Assembly: GCF_015229955.1 (NCBI RefSeq)
Contig: NZ_JAAKYZ010000001.1
Coordinates: 434,001-498,000, forward strand
Direction of reading: 5' to 3'
Length of the DNA: 64,000 nt
Origin: Campylobacter concisus
GTDB lineage: Bacteria; Campylobacterota; Campylobacteria; Campylobacterales; Campylobacteraceae
Under the pieces are notes generated by a model. The model was given only the letters and a program-made list of their open reading frames with translations, was not told the DNA's origin and searched no databases. The position numbers were made by a program, and so were the translations under genes. Shown piece by piece: positions 25,813 through 34,377 of the stretch (its first letter is position 1; every line of letters starts with the position of its first letter).

Positions 25813-27645
25813 TTAGTCCAAAGCAGGCTTTTGTTTTGTCTTATCGTTTTTAAGCTTATCTTTTTTGGCTTCAAACTCAGCTATTACATTTGCATCAGGA
25901 AATAAATATCCATCCTCAATCATCAGATCAACTGCTTTTTTAAACATAGGTAAGGCACTTTGAGCGCCGAAGTAGTAGTAAGGTCTTTTAGGGTCCCTTG
26001 CTAAAACGCCTATTGTGTAGCTATTGCCTCTTGTATCATTTACAAAGCCAAAAAATGAGCCATTGTAGGTGTTACTGTATCCACCACTACCTGAAGCAAT
26101 GTGGGCAGTTCCGGTCTTGCCACCTATCTCAAGTCCTGGCGTAAAGGCTTTTAGTCCAGTACCTTTTTCAACCGTTTTTATTAAAATTCTCTTCATTATC
26201 TTTGCGGTTTCTTGTGATATAACTTGAGCTGGCTCGAACTTTGGCAAATCGTATCTTTTTCCATTTCTTTCTAAGTAGGCGACCATGTGAGGAGTAACTT
26301 CAATGCCTTTATTATTAAATATATTGTAGGCTTTTAAAAGTTGCATAAATGTAGCTTGCAAGCCGTATCCGTAGCTCACAGTCGCCTTATATGTCGATGA
26401 GTTTAGCTTTGTAACTGTTGGCATCATACCTACTTGCTCGTAAGGTAGATCTATTCCTGTTTTTCTTGAAAAGCCAAAATTTAAAAGTCCTTGATAAATT
26501 TGTGGCCCATTTAAACGCTCAACAAGCTGAATCATGCCGATGTTTGAGCTATGTACGATTATATCCTCAGCACTCATAAAAGGCTCTGGGTGGGTATCTT
26601 TGATTATCCTTTTGCCAAGTTGGTATCGGCCATTATAGGTATTTACAAGCTCAAATGGATTTACTTTCTTCTCTTGAAGTAAGATGGAAAATATAAATGG
26701 CTTAAAAACCGAGCCAACTTCATAAGCATATTCACTAACGGTAGAGTTTAGAGCGCTATAATCTTGCTTTCTTATATTCGAAGGATCATATCTTGAGCTA
26801 GAGGCTAGGGCTAAAATTTCTCCATTTTTGCTATTCATTATGCAGATGACTAACTCTTTTGCATCTAGAAATTCACGCTTTTCATCTAAAATTTGCTCTA
26901 GTTTAGTTTGAAATTTTAATGGTATAGAAAGTACTGCATTGTAGCCATCTACTCTTGTTGCTAAATTTGAGTCACTTGTTAAAATAATATTATTTCCAAT
27001 ATCGCGAGGCCCTAAAATTTTTGCATTTTGTATAGGAGCTAAATAATCTTCATAATATCTCTCAAGACCTTTTACGCCTTTGCTTTTTGTAAGCGCGTCA
27101 CTTTCAGTTTTGCTCACGTAGCCAATAGCTGGCGTGAGAGCATCTTTTGACATAAATTTACGATTTTGTCCGCTCTCCATTACTCTCATGCCCTGAAATG
27201 AAGCAAGACCTGTTTTTGGGTCAAGGTATGAAACCAAAATGCTCTTGCGATTTAGCTTTCTTGAGAGCTCTTGAAGGTAGGTAGCACCCTTTGCATCAAT
27301 GCTATATGAGAGCGTAACGATACCTTTTGTGCCATTTATAATCTTTCTTACTTTGTTTGGATCGTCGCCGCTGTAAAGCGAATATAGCTTGATAAACATC
27401 TCTTTTTTATTAGGATCAATATTTCTAGTATCAAGCATCACTTTGTAGAGCTTTTGACTTGAAGAGATGCTAAAACCATCTTTTGTGATTATATTGCCAC
27501 GAATTGCTGTGTTTATATCGCTTGTTTGAAGCCTAGGAAGCTTTCGCTCGATACTTGCTCTATAAAATATGACAAGTACGAATATTGAAATTCCAAAAGT
27601 AATTAATAAAAAAAGTATGGTTATTTTTGATTTTCTGGAATTCAT
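25813..27645 (-). CDS. pbpB: Penicillin-binding protein 2/FtsI-type transpeptidase
   Basis: A class B penicillin-binding protein that cross-links septal peptidoglycan. The 610-residue product has a short cytoplasmic start, one membrane helix (residues about 9-30, ILFLLITFGISIFVLVIF), a pedestal domain, and a transpeptidase domain with the catalytic SVFK (S-x-x-K), SSN, and KTGT motifs in order. I chose ATG 27645, eight nt after the fliE stop; an upstream GTG in frame would overlap fliE. The ribosome site is weak, so coupling to fliE translation is likely. The order flgB-flgC-fliE-pbpB is conserved in Campylobacter. Confidence 0.93.
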   Translation of the reverse strand: MNSRKSKITILFLLITFGISIFVLVIFYRASIERKLPRLQTSDINTAIRGNIITKDGFSISSSQKLYKVMLDTRNIDPNKKEMFIKLYSLYSGDDPNKVRKIINGTKGIVTLSYSIDAKGATYLQELSRKLNRKSILVSYLDPKTGLASFQGMRVMESGQNRKFMSKDALTPAIGYVSKTESDALTKSKGVKGLERYYEDYLAPIQNAKILGPRDIGNNIILTSDSNLATRVDGYNAVLSIPLKFQTKLEQILDEKREFLDAKELVICIMNSKNGEILALASSSRYDPSNIRKQDYSALNSTVSEYAYEVGSVFKPFIFSILLQEKKVNPFELVNTYNGRYQLGKRIIKDTHPEPFMSAEDIIVHSSNIGMIQLVERLNGPQIYQGLLNFGFSRKTGIDLPYEQVGMMPTVTKLNSSTYKATVSYGYGLQATFMQLLKAYNIFNNKGIEVTPHMVAYLERNGKRYDLPKFEPAQVISQETAKIMKRILIKTVEKGTGLKAFTPGLEIGGKTGTAHIASGSGGYSNTYNGSFFGFVNDTRGNSYTIGVLARDPKRPYYYFGAQSALPMFKKAVDLMIEDGYLFPDANVIAEFEAKKDKLKNDKTKQKPALD

Positions 27646-27652
27646 TAATGAC

Positions 27653-27946
27653 TTAAATTTGTGTTCTAGAAATTTCTTTATAAGCACTTAGTGCTTTGTT
27701 ACGAATTTCTAGCATAAGCTTCATACTAGTCTCTGCTTTGCCTATCGCAATAGCAGCTTGGTGAAGATCTTTTACCTCGCCAGTCGCAAGATCGGCTATG
27801 GCTTTATCTGCGTTGATTTGCACTTTATTTAGCTCTTTTAAAGAGTCGTTTAGAGCATTTTCGAAGCCGCCTTCTTCGCCTGCTTTCGCTATTTTATTTG
27901 AATTTTCATTTTTATTTATTTTGTCTAAATTTATACTATTTATCAT
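27653..27946 (-). CDS. fliE: Flagellar hook-basal body protein FliE
   Basis: FliE is the adaptor that joins the MS ring to the proximal rod. The 97-residue product has the conserved C-terminal region GEVKDLHQAAIAIGKAETSM and the ending LEIRNKALSAYKEI. Its start codon overlaps the flgC stop (TAATG), a sign of coupled translation. It belongs to the flgBC-fliE rod operon behind the sigma-54 promoter at 28921-28938. Confidence 0.96.
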   Translation of the reverse strand: MINSINLDKINKNENSNKIAKAGEEGGFENALNDSLKELNKVQINADKAIADLATGEVKDLHQAAIAIGKAETSMKLMLEIRNKALSAYKEISRTQI

Positions 27947-28446
27947 TATGCTTGTCCTGAAATAAGTGATATCGCACTTTGTGCTATTGTTTTTGCGTTT
28001 TGAAAGGCTGCCACGTTTGCTTGGTATGCCCTTGTTGCTTCAAGTAGGTCAGACATCTCGATGACTGGATTTATATTTGGAAATGCGACGTAGCCATTTG
28101 CATTTGCGTCTGGATGGCTCGGGTCATATTTTAGCTGAAAGTCCTTATCATCACGCACCACTTTATCTACGATCACGCTAGTTAGGGCAGGGTGAGCGTT
28201 TCTTGGTGAGCTTGGGTCGTCGAGTGGATTTTCATACTCTAGTAGACTTTGTGAGCTTTTAAGCTGGTCGTTTAAAATTTTATCAAAATTCATCTCTTTA
28301 AAGATCACTTCTTGCCTTCTATAAGGGCCACCTTCAGCTGTTCTTGTAGTCTGTGCGTTTGCTATGTTTGAGCTGATGACGTTCATCCTGAAGCGTTGTG
28401 CGCTTAGTCCGTATCCACTAATATCAAAATCATTTAAGTATGACAT
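27946..28446 (-). CDS. flgC: Flagellar basal-body rod protein FlgC
   Basis: A proximal rod component of 166 residues. The N-terminal rod motif reads GYGLSAQRFRMNVISSNIAN, and the C-terminal helix ends DLLEATRAYQANVAAFQNAK, both standard. There are two adjacent ATG codons; I chose the second (28446) because AGGAG is then five nt away instead of two. It overlaps fliE by one base. Confidence 0.96.
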   Translation of the reverse strand: MSYLNDFDISGYGLSAQRFRMNVISSNIANAQTTRTAEGGPYRRQEVIFKEMNFDKILNDQLKSSQSLLEYENPLDDPSSPRNAHPALTSVIVDKVVRDDKDFQLKYDPSHPDANANGYVAFPNINPVIEMSDLLEATRAYQANVAAFQNAKTIAQSAISLISGQA

Positions 28447-28454
28447 CATTTCTC

Positions 28455-28889
28455 CTAGTTCTTAGCACTTGCGTCTATTACGCTTTTAAAGATATTACTT
28501 TGAGCCTTGTAGGCATTATCAAGGGCGTTTATCATAACTGTATTTTTGCCCATTTCTGTTGTTTCTACGTCAAGATCGACTGTATTTGCGTCATTTCTAG
28601 CCATATGACCATCACGCAAGAAAATTTGAGCTGTGTCGCTTTTTGGAAAATCAACCGCAGCCATATGCGCTTCGTTTGTCTTAGCAAGTTGTAGTTTTTT
28701 TTGGCTTGAAGTGTTATAAATTTCATTTGCTTTTTCTTTTAAAACATCTTCAAATCTTATATCTCTAGCTTTATAAAATGGTGTATCAACGTTTGCAAGA
28801 TTGCCAGAGATTAGTTTTTGGCGTAGTTCTCTGCCTGCAAGAGCTGATTCTACAAGTGGGCTAGATTTTGATTTATCTAAAACAAACAT
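28455..28889 (-). CDS. flgB: Flagellar basal-body rod protein FlgB
   Basis: The most proximal rod protein, 144 residues, with the motif GNLANVDTPFYKARDIRFED near residue 29 and the C-terminal helix NALDNAYKAQSNIFKSVI. AAGGATTTTAA precedes the ATG. It is the first gene of the rod operon, 31 nt downstream of a sigma-54 promoter, so its expression should depend on RpoN and the flagellar response regulator FlgR. Confidence 0.96.
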   Translation of the reverse strand: MFVLDKSKSSPLVESALAGRELRQKLISGNLANVDTPFYKARDIRFEDVLKEKANEIYNTSSQKKLQLAKTNEAHMAAVDFPKSDTAQIFLRDGHMARNDANTVDLDVETTEMGKNTVMINALDNAYKAQSNIFKSVIDASAKN

Positions 28890-28920
28890 TTAAAATCCTT
28901 ATGAAATTTCACATTTTTAT

Positions 28921-28938
28921 AAGCAAACGATGTTCCAA
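28921..28938 (-). promoter_or_regulatory. Sigma-54 (RpoN) promoter of flgB-flgC-fliE
   Basis: On the minus strand the sequence reads TTGGAAC, five nt, TTTGCTT (overall TTGGAACATCGTTTGCTT). The GG and GC elements are separated by exactly ten bases, the fixed sigma-54 geometry, and GGAA plus TTTGCTT matches the known epsilonproteobacterial form. Transcription would start near 28912, about 23 nt before the flgB ATG. Confidence 0.85.
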
Positions 28939-28951
28939 ATATAGGGCAAAT

Positions 28952-29548
28952 TTATTTTGTCTCATAAATTTTTGCTAGATCTTCTTTCATTTTTGTGACT
29001 TTTATACCACCAAGATAGTATTTTACCCCGTATTGTCCGCTATCTACGTCTGTTAAAATTTGATATTCGCCATTTTTTATCACGACCTTAAAAGGTAGTG
29101 CGATCTCGTGTTTATATTCGATGTCTCTTACGATCTGTTCGGCAAGTCTGTCATTTATCTTTTGATCGTTTGTTATGAAATAGTAGGCATTAAATTTTTG
29201 CATAAATTCATGCAAAACATACTCATTTGTGACATTTTCAAAATGAGTTAGTCCAATTAGTGTAAATTTATCTTTGTTTTCAAGCTGATATTTTGTAAGT
29301 TCGGCTGCCTCTTTTTGGCAAGGCGGGCAAAATGTACCAAAAATGTCGATCATTAAAACCTTATTTTCATCATTTTTGATGGCAAAGCCGTGATCTTTTC
29401 TAACTAAAGTAAGCTCCTTGCCGCTTACATCCACAAGTTTAACCTCTTCATTTGGACTAAATTCTTTAAAATTTACACTACCGCTCTCATCTTCACCACA
29501 ACCAAAAAAAGCAAATAAAGTGATTATTAAAACAAGCAAATTCTTCAT
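28952..29548 (-). CDS. Thioredoxin-like lipoprotein (TlpA type)
   Basis: A 198-residue envelope protein with a lipobox (hydrophobic start then FFGC, Cys17) and a thioredoxin fold carrying the redox pair CPPC in GTFCPPCQ near residue 73. The cis-Pro region ALPFKVVIKNGEY lies near residue 150. Such proteins reduce or oxidise thiols in the periplasm, for example apocytochrome c before haem attachment; the partner here is unknown. It ends 14 nt before the sigma-54 promoter and starts eight nt after smpB. An insertion with a helical segment follows the CPPC helix, as is usual in TlpA proteins. Confidence 0.88.
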   Translation of the reverse strand: MKNLLVLIITLFAFFGCGEDESGSVNFKEFSPNEEVKLVDVSGKELTLVRKDHGFAIKNDENKVLMIDIFGTFCPPCQKEAAELTKYQLENKDKFTLIGLTHFENVTNEYVLHEFMQKFNAYYFITNDQKINDRLAEQIVRDIEYKHEIALPFKVVIKNGEYQILTDVDSGQYGVKYYLGGIKVTKMKEDLAKIYETK

Positions 29549-29556
29549 CTTATCCC

Positions 29557-30012
29557 TTAAACGTATCTTTTTATGGCAGCTCTTGCCTCTTTGTCTGCCT
29601 CGCGTCTTTTTAGAGTCTCGCGTTTATCGTGTAAATTTTTACCTTTTGCAAGGGCTAGTCTTGCTTTTACGATGTTTTTATCGCTTAGATAAAGTGCCAA
29701 AACAACTAGAGCAAGCCCATCTTGTGAGACTTGACCGAAAATTTTATCGATCTGCTTTCTATGCATCAAAAGTTTTCTGGCTGCTCGTTCATTTGGACGA
29801 AATGCGCTATGTGTAGTCTCAAGATAGCTGATATGGGCGTTTAGTAAGAAAAGTTCGCCTTTTATGACACGTACAAAGCTATCTTTTAGATTTGCTCTAC
29901 CAGCCCTTAGAGCTTTGACTTCGCTACCTTTTAATACAATGCCAGCCTCGAAGGTCTCAAGTATGCTAAAGTCGTGCAAAGCTTTTTTGTTTTTTGCTAG
30001 ATCTTTTATCAA
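29557..30012 (-). CDS. smpB: SsrA-binding protein SmpB
   Basis: SmpB binds tmRNA and takes the place of the anticodon arm during rescue of stalled ribosomes. The 151-residue protein has [18 protein letters not shown] near residue 32 and the basic C-terminal tail ([20 protein letters not shown]) that enters the mRNA channel. The start is a TTG at 30012 with AAAGG eight nt upstream; no ATG fits the family N-terminus. tmRNA itself is not in the window. It lies in a compact run with ispE and csrA. Confidence 0.96.
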   Translation of the reverse strand: MIKDLAKNKKALHDFSILETFEAGIVLKGSEVKALRAGRANLKDSFVRVIKGELFLLNAHISYLETTHSAFRPNERAARKLLMHRKQIDKIFGQVSQDGLALVVLALYLSDKNIVKARLALAKGKNLHDKRETLKRREADKEARAAIKRYV

Positions 30013-30023
30013 AATTTTACCTT

Positions 30024-30767
30024 TTATTTTACGCTAAATACGCTACTGCCGCTACCACTTAGAAATTTATCTTTAAACTCATTCATTTGTGGATAGAGCT
30101 TAAAGCATGGAGCAAAAAGATCGTTTAGCTCCTCGTTTTTATAAATTTCAAGTAGCTCTTTGCTCTTTAAATTTTGCATCTTTTTTGCAGCATTGACGTC
30201 TATATATTGTAAGAAATTGCTTCTAAATTCTTGATAAACCATCGGCGTGGAGCAAAAAATATTTGACGTGAAGATATTTAAATTTGGCGCTTCGTCATCA
30301 AATTCTTCTATGATCTCGCCTATGCCGCTTACATTTGCTGCCTTGTAGCCACTTACGAAAAAAGCGACATCTGCGCCGATTTTGGAGGCTATTTGCATCA
30401 AATTTTCGCGTTTTATATTTAAATTTAGCTCATCATTTACCATTAGTAAAAAGGTGGCAGCGTTTGAACTGCCTCCTCCTAGACCCGCACCAATTGGGAT
30501 ATTTTTGTTGATGATGATTTTATGGGAGCTAAAAAACTCGTCGAGCTCGTTTGAAAAGCCGGCTCTTTTTAGCTCATCTACCGCTTTTTGAATGATGTTA
30601 TCTTGTATATCGTGGTTGTTGCATTCTATAGCAAACGAATCTGATTTCTTAAAATAAATTTCATCAAAAAGCTGCTCACAGAGGATAAAGCGCGATAAAA
30701 TTTCGTGGTAGCTGCCTCTAGTGCCAACTATCTTTAAAAATATATTTATCTTTGCAAAGCTTTTCAT
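30024..30767 (-). CDS. ispE: 4-diphosphocytidyl-2-C-methyl-D-erythritol kinase
   Basis: IspE phosphorylates CDP-methylerythritol in the MEP route to isoprenoids, feeding quinones and undecaprenyl carriers. The 247-residue protein is a GHMP kinase: it opens [13 protein letters not shown], has the ATP loop [16 protein letters not shown] near residue 92, and ends with [12 protein letters not shown]. It is somewhat shorter than E. coli IspE (about 280). It overlaps csrA by four bases (ATGA). Confidence 0.94.
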   Translation of the reverse strand: MKSFAKINIFLKIVGTRGSYHEILSRFILCEQLFDEIYFKKSDSFAIECNNHDIQDNIIQKAVDELKRAGFSNELDEFFSSHKIIINKNIPIGAGLGGGSSNAATFLLMVNDELNLNIKRENLMQIASKIGADVAFFVSGYKAANVSGIGEIIEEFDDEAPNLNIFTSNIFCSTPMVYQEFRSNFLQYIDVNAAKKMQNLKSKELLEIYKNEELNDLFAPCFKLYPQMNEFKDKFLSGSGSSVFSVK

Positions 30768-30994
30768 TTCTCGATTTTTTTAGCTAGCTCGTGGATATCG
30801 GCTTCACTTGCAGTTTTTGTGGCATGGATATTTTCGTTTTTGATATCATTTGCTAGTTCACTTCTTAGTATCATTGTATTTCGTGGTGCTTCGATACCGA
30901 GTTTAACAGTATTTTTTGAAATATTTACTATGACAACTTTTATGTCATTTCCTATTAAAATTTCTTCATTTTCTTTTCTTGCTAGGATTAACAT
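30764..30994 (-). CDS. csrA: Carbon storage regulator CsrA
   Basis: A 76-residue RNA-binding translational repressor. It opens MLILARKENEEILIGNDIKV and has GIEAPRNTMILRSE near residue 33; the RNA-contacting Leu4 and Arg6 are in place, and the equivalent of Arg44 is also present. In C. jejuni, CsrA represses flaA translation and is antagonised by FliW; no fliW is in this window. It is sandwiched with overlaps between truB (7 nt) and ispE (4 nt). Confidence 0.97.
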   Translation of the reverse strand: MLILARKENEEILIGNDIKVVIVNISKNTVKLGIEAPRNTMILRSELANDIKNENIHATKTASEADIHELAKKIEK

Positions 30995-31809
30995 TTTTCA
31001 ACCTTATTTAGAGTGTAATTTATAGTATCATCCGTGATTTGGATTACGCTCATAAATTTATCATAATTTAGCAAATAAATTTCTTGCTTCTGTGTTTCAA
31101 AATCGTTAATTTTTAATTTCTTACCATCAAGAATATCATTTATGTCCCCAAAGTATGTATTTTTCTGAATGTTTAAAAAATCACAAATATTCAAAAATTT
31201 TTCATTTTCGTAGCAAAATTTGCCTTCACTTATCCTTTTTAATGAGCTTAAAGTTACATTATAACCAAGCTTTTTTCCAAAAATTTCTGCATACGAACGG
31301 ATATAACTTCCTTCGCTTACGCTTAAACGAATGGTTAAAAATGGGTGCGAGTAGTTTAAAATTTGGCTATCAAAAATTTCCATCGTTTCTGTCTTTAGCT
31401 CAAATTCTTCGCCATTTCTAGCTAGCTTATAGGCTCTTGTGCCATTTACATGCTTGGCGCTAAATTTTGGTGGGATGTAGCTTATCTTGCCAGTTAGCTC
31501 GCCTCTAATGGCTTCAAGTTTTTCTAAATTTAGCTCTTTTACATTTGAGATTTCAGTGATATTTTCATTATCCATGCTAGGACTGCTAGCTCCAAGCCAG
31601 ATCGTCGCCTCATAGACCTTTGGGCTTTTGTCTAAAAATCTAAAAAATTTCGTATATGAGCCAAAAGCGACTATTAAACAGCCGCTTGCAAATGGATCAA
31701 GCGTGCCTGAAAATCCAGCTTTTTTAACGCCGTATTTTCTCTTTAGTCGCCCTAAAAAGTGGTTTGAACTCATGCCAGCTGGCTTGTTTGCCACGAAGAT
31801 AGCGTTCAT
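30988..31809 (-). CDS. truB: tRNA pseudouridine-55 synthase TruB
   Basis: TruB makes pseudouridine 55 in the T loop of tRNAs and acts as a folding chaperone. The 273-residue protein has the catalytic motif GTLDPFASGCLIV near residue 37 (Asp38 is the nucleophile), NKPAGMSS at the N-terminus, and SEGSYIRSYA near residue 173. ATG overlaps the uvrD stop by four bases. It is slightly shorter at the C-terminus than E. coli TruB, consistent with lack of a full PUA domain. Confidence 0.95.
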   Translation of the reverse strand: MNAIFVANKPAGMSSNHFLGRLKRKYGVKKAGFSGTLDPFASGCLIVAFGSYTKFFRFLDKSPKVYEATIWLGASSPSMDNENITEISNVKELNLEKLEAIRGELTGKISYIPPKFSAKHVNGTRAYKLARNGEEFELKTETMEIFDSQILNYSHPFLTIRLSVSEGSYIRSYAEIFGKKLGYNVTLSSLKRISEGKFCYENEKFLNICDFLNIQKNTYFGDINDILDGKKLKINDFETQKQEIYLLNYDKFMSVIQITDDTINYTLNKVEKC

Positions 31810-33875
31810 ACGGCCTTTTCCACAAAGCTTGACATTATTTCTCTTACATTGCCACCAAAATTTATGGTCAGTTTAAACTCTTTTTTGATCTTGCTAACCG
31901 CGCTTACCCTGCCGATACCAAAAATTTTATGCTTAACCAAGTCGCCTTTTTTAAATTCATTACTCTTTTCGATGACTAGCGAGCCATGCGTGATACCGCT
32001 CTCACTTAAAAATCTACTCTTATTTAGCCTCGTGCGCTGACCCTTGTAAAAGCGCGAATTTGCAAAGCTTAGACTAAGTGTCTTTTTAGCTCTTGTGATC
32101 GCCACGTATGCAAGTCTGCGTTCTTCTTCGATGTCGCTGCCATCGCCGATGAGTGGAAAAAATCCCTCTTCAAGACCGATAACAAAAAGGTGCTCAAATT
32201 CAAGCCCCTTGCTCGCATGCACGCTCATAATGCTAATAGCCTCGTCACTGATGCCGTCTTGCTCGCTTGTTAGCGTGATCTCGTTTAGAAATTCCTCTAG
32301 ATCAAAGCTTGGATTTTGCTTGATCTGATCTTTTAAAACAGCGTAAAACTCGTCGATGTTCGCCGCTCTTTCAGCGCCATCTGGCAAGCTCTCGTAGTAT
32401 TTTTTCACGCCAAATTTTGCTTCAAATTTATCTATGAGGTCAAAAACTGAGCTGCTTTCTTGAAGCTCTTTGAGGTTGTTTGCAAACTCAAGAAGGGCTG
32501 ATTTTACCTTTTTGCTAAAGGCATCGTCGTTATCAGATATGTTTGAGATCGCCTCGTAAATGGAAATTTTGCCCTCAAATGCCATTTTTTCGAGCTTATC
32601 AAGGCTTACTTTGCCTAGTCCACGCTTTGGGCGATTGATAATGCGTCTTATTGAAAAATCATCGTTTGGATTATTTATCAGCCTTAGGTAGCTTATGATA
32701 TCTTTGATCTCGGCTCTTTCGTAAAATTTTACACCACCGACCATTTTATAGGCGATCTGCTCTTTGTTTAGTCCATCTTCAAGTGAGCGAGAGAGCGCGT
32801 TTATGCGGTATAAGATCGCGATATCTTTTGCTTGCACGCCTTTGCTTAAAAGCTCTTTTATACATTTTGCGATCTTACCAGCCTCAACGCTCTCATCAAA
32901 GCTCTCTATCAAATTTACAGCCTCGCCTTCGCCTTTTGTGCCCACAAGCTTCTTGCCAAGTCGGTTGCGGTTATGATCTATTAACTCGTTTGCAGCTTTT
33001 AGTATCGCCTCGCTCGAGCGGTAGTTTTTCTCAAGCCTGATAATCTTTACATCTTTAAATTGATCTTTGAAATTTAAGATATTATCGATCTTTGCGCCGC
33101 GCCAGCCGTAGATACTTTGATCATCATCGCCTACGACGCAGATGTTTTCGTGACATAGACAGAGCTTTTTTAGCAGTTTATACTGAAGGTCGTTTGTGTC
33201 TTGATACTCATCGACCATTATGTATTTGTATCGGTTTGAAATTTCTCTAGCAAGCTCTTCGTTTTCGTCTAAAATTTTATATGTAAGCCCGAGCAGATCG
33301 TCAAAATCAACAAGGTTGTTTGCCTTTAAATAGTCCTCATATTTTTCATAAATTTGAGCAGCTTGTTTGTAAAAGTTATCCTTGCTCTTGTCAAATGAAG
33401 AGAAATTTGCGTTTTTATAGACCTCTTCGACGCTTAAAAGTGAGTTTTTATAGTTTGAAATTTCGCTTGACAAAATTGCAGTTGCGACCGGACTTTCAAA
33501 GCTTTTGATGATACGTTTTTTATCGTCTGTGTCGATTATGACGAAGTTATTTTTTCTGCCAAGCTTTTCTATATAGAGCTTTAAAAACAAAAGTCCAAAT
33601 TTGTGAAATGTGCAAAGTAGCGGCGAGTAGTTTTTGCCGCTTTGGCTTAGCATCGCCATGGCTCTACTACGCATCTCGTTGGCGGCTTTGTTTGTAAAAG
33701 TAAGAGTTAGTGTATTTGCCGCGTCTATACCGACCTCGCCGATGAGGTAGGCAAGCCTAGTTGTGATGGTCTTTGTCTTGCCGCTGCCAGCTCCTGCAAG
33801 TATGAGCATCGGACCATCTATATGAGTAGCTGCTTCGCGCTGGGCTTCGTTTAAATTTGATAGTAATTTTTCCAT
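31806..33875 (-). CDS. uvrD: Superfamily I DNA helicase, UvrD/PcrA/Rep type
   Basis: A 3'-5' helicase for repair and removal of replication blocks. The 689-residue protein has motif I AGAGSGKTKTI near residue 24, motif II DEYQDTN, motif III GDDDQSIYGWRGA, the motif IV region, motif V SVHASKGLEF, and motif VI VAITRAKK. I chose ATG 33875 (MEKLLSNLNEAQRE), which matches the family start; an upstream in-frame TTG would add 12 basic residues. The ribosome site is weak. UvrD and Rep cannot be told apart by eye. Confidence 0.94.
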   Translation of the reverse strand: MEKLLSNLNEAQREAATHIDGPMLILAGAGSGKTKTITTRLAYLIGEVGIDAANTLTLTFTNKAANEMRSRAMAMLSQSGKNYSPLLCTFHKFGLLFLKLYIEKLGRKNNFVIIDTDDKKRIIKSFESPVATAILSSEISNYKNSLLSVEEVYKNANFSSFDKSKDNFYKQAAQIYEKYEDYLKANNLVDFDDLLGLTYKILDENEELAREISNRYKYIMVDEYQDTNDLQYKLLKKLCLCHENICVVGDDDQSIYGWRGAKIDNILNFKDQFKDVKIIRLEKNYRSSEAILKAANELIDHNRNRLGKKLVGTKGEGEAVNLIESFDESVEAGKIAKCIKELLSKGVQAKDIAILYRINALSRSLEDGLNKEQIAYKMVGGVKFYERAEIKDIISYLRLINNPNDDFSIRRIINRPKRGLGKVSLDKLEKMAFEGKISIYEAISNISDNDDAFSKKVKSALLEFANNLKELQESSSVFDLIDKFEAKFGVKKYYESLPDGAERAANIDEFYAVLKDQIKQNPSFDLEEFLNEITLTSEQDGISDEAISIMSVHASKGLEFEHLFVIGLEEGFFPLIGDGSDIEEERRLAYVAITRAKKTLSLSFANSRFYKGQRTRLNKSRFLSESGITHGSLVIEKSNEFKKGDLVKHKIFGIGRVSAVSKIKKEFKLTINFGGNVREIMSSFVEKAV

Positions 33876-33926
33876 TTTTTGCTTTTTAAATTTTCTTTTG
33901 ATTTTAGCCAAAAATGCTTAAAATTA

Positions 33927-34376
33927 CTATTTTTTCTTAAATATATCTTTATTTTTTGGGTTTTGCAAAAAGACTGAGGCTGATTTTTTAGCGTGATCGA
34001 CTTGTTTCTCTTTTGGCTTGTAGATAGAGAAATTTACAAGGATCGGGCTATTTTCAACCAAAATTTGAACCACTGCACCGAGTGGAAAAGAGACCACAGA
34101 GGCAAAATTTTCACTACCAAAGCCGGCCTCAAAGCTAAGCTCATCTTGCGTTAACTTCGCACTCTCAAGCGTGTAGCCACCAAGTGAAAACATAATGACA
34201 GGCATGCTAAAGCTTCTACTTATCTCATCTGGCAAGCTTGGCTCAAAGCTAACTAGCGGTAAATTTGCCATAACTGAGAAATTTACACCCTTTTCAAGCA
34301 AAAAATCAATGCACTCATAGACGTGCATCTTCATCAAAAGCGCAAATTTCTCATCGTCTAAAATTTCGTCTAACAT
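33927..34376 (-). CDS. SspB-like protein (possible ClpXP adaptor)
   Basis: A 149-residue soluble protein I would otherwise call unknown. The stretch from residue about 37 to 112 follows the SspB pattern: N-terminal helix, LPLVSFEPSLPDE, then a hydrophobic strand ending FSLGG, then LTQDELSFEAGFG, then VSFPLGAVVQILVEN. E. coli SspB has LANDEVRFNARFGG and VSVPLAAVLAIYAREN at the matching places. SspB delivers ssrA-tagged proteins to ClpXP. A disordered Lys-rich tail (residues 120-149) fits a ClpX-binding tail, although the classical tail motif is not obvious. AAAGGATTAAG gives the start, one nt after pepF. Family assignment is by eye. Confidence 0.55.
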   Translation of the reverse strand: MLDEILDDEKFALLMKMHVYECIDFLLEKGVNFSVMANLPLVSFEPSLPDEISRSFSMPVIMFSLGGYTLESAKLTQDELSFEAGFGSENFASVVSFPLGAVVQILVENSPILVNFSIYKPKEKQVDHAKKSASVFLQNPKNKDIFKKK

Positions 34377-34377
34377 C

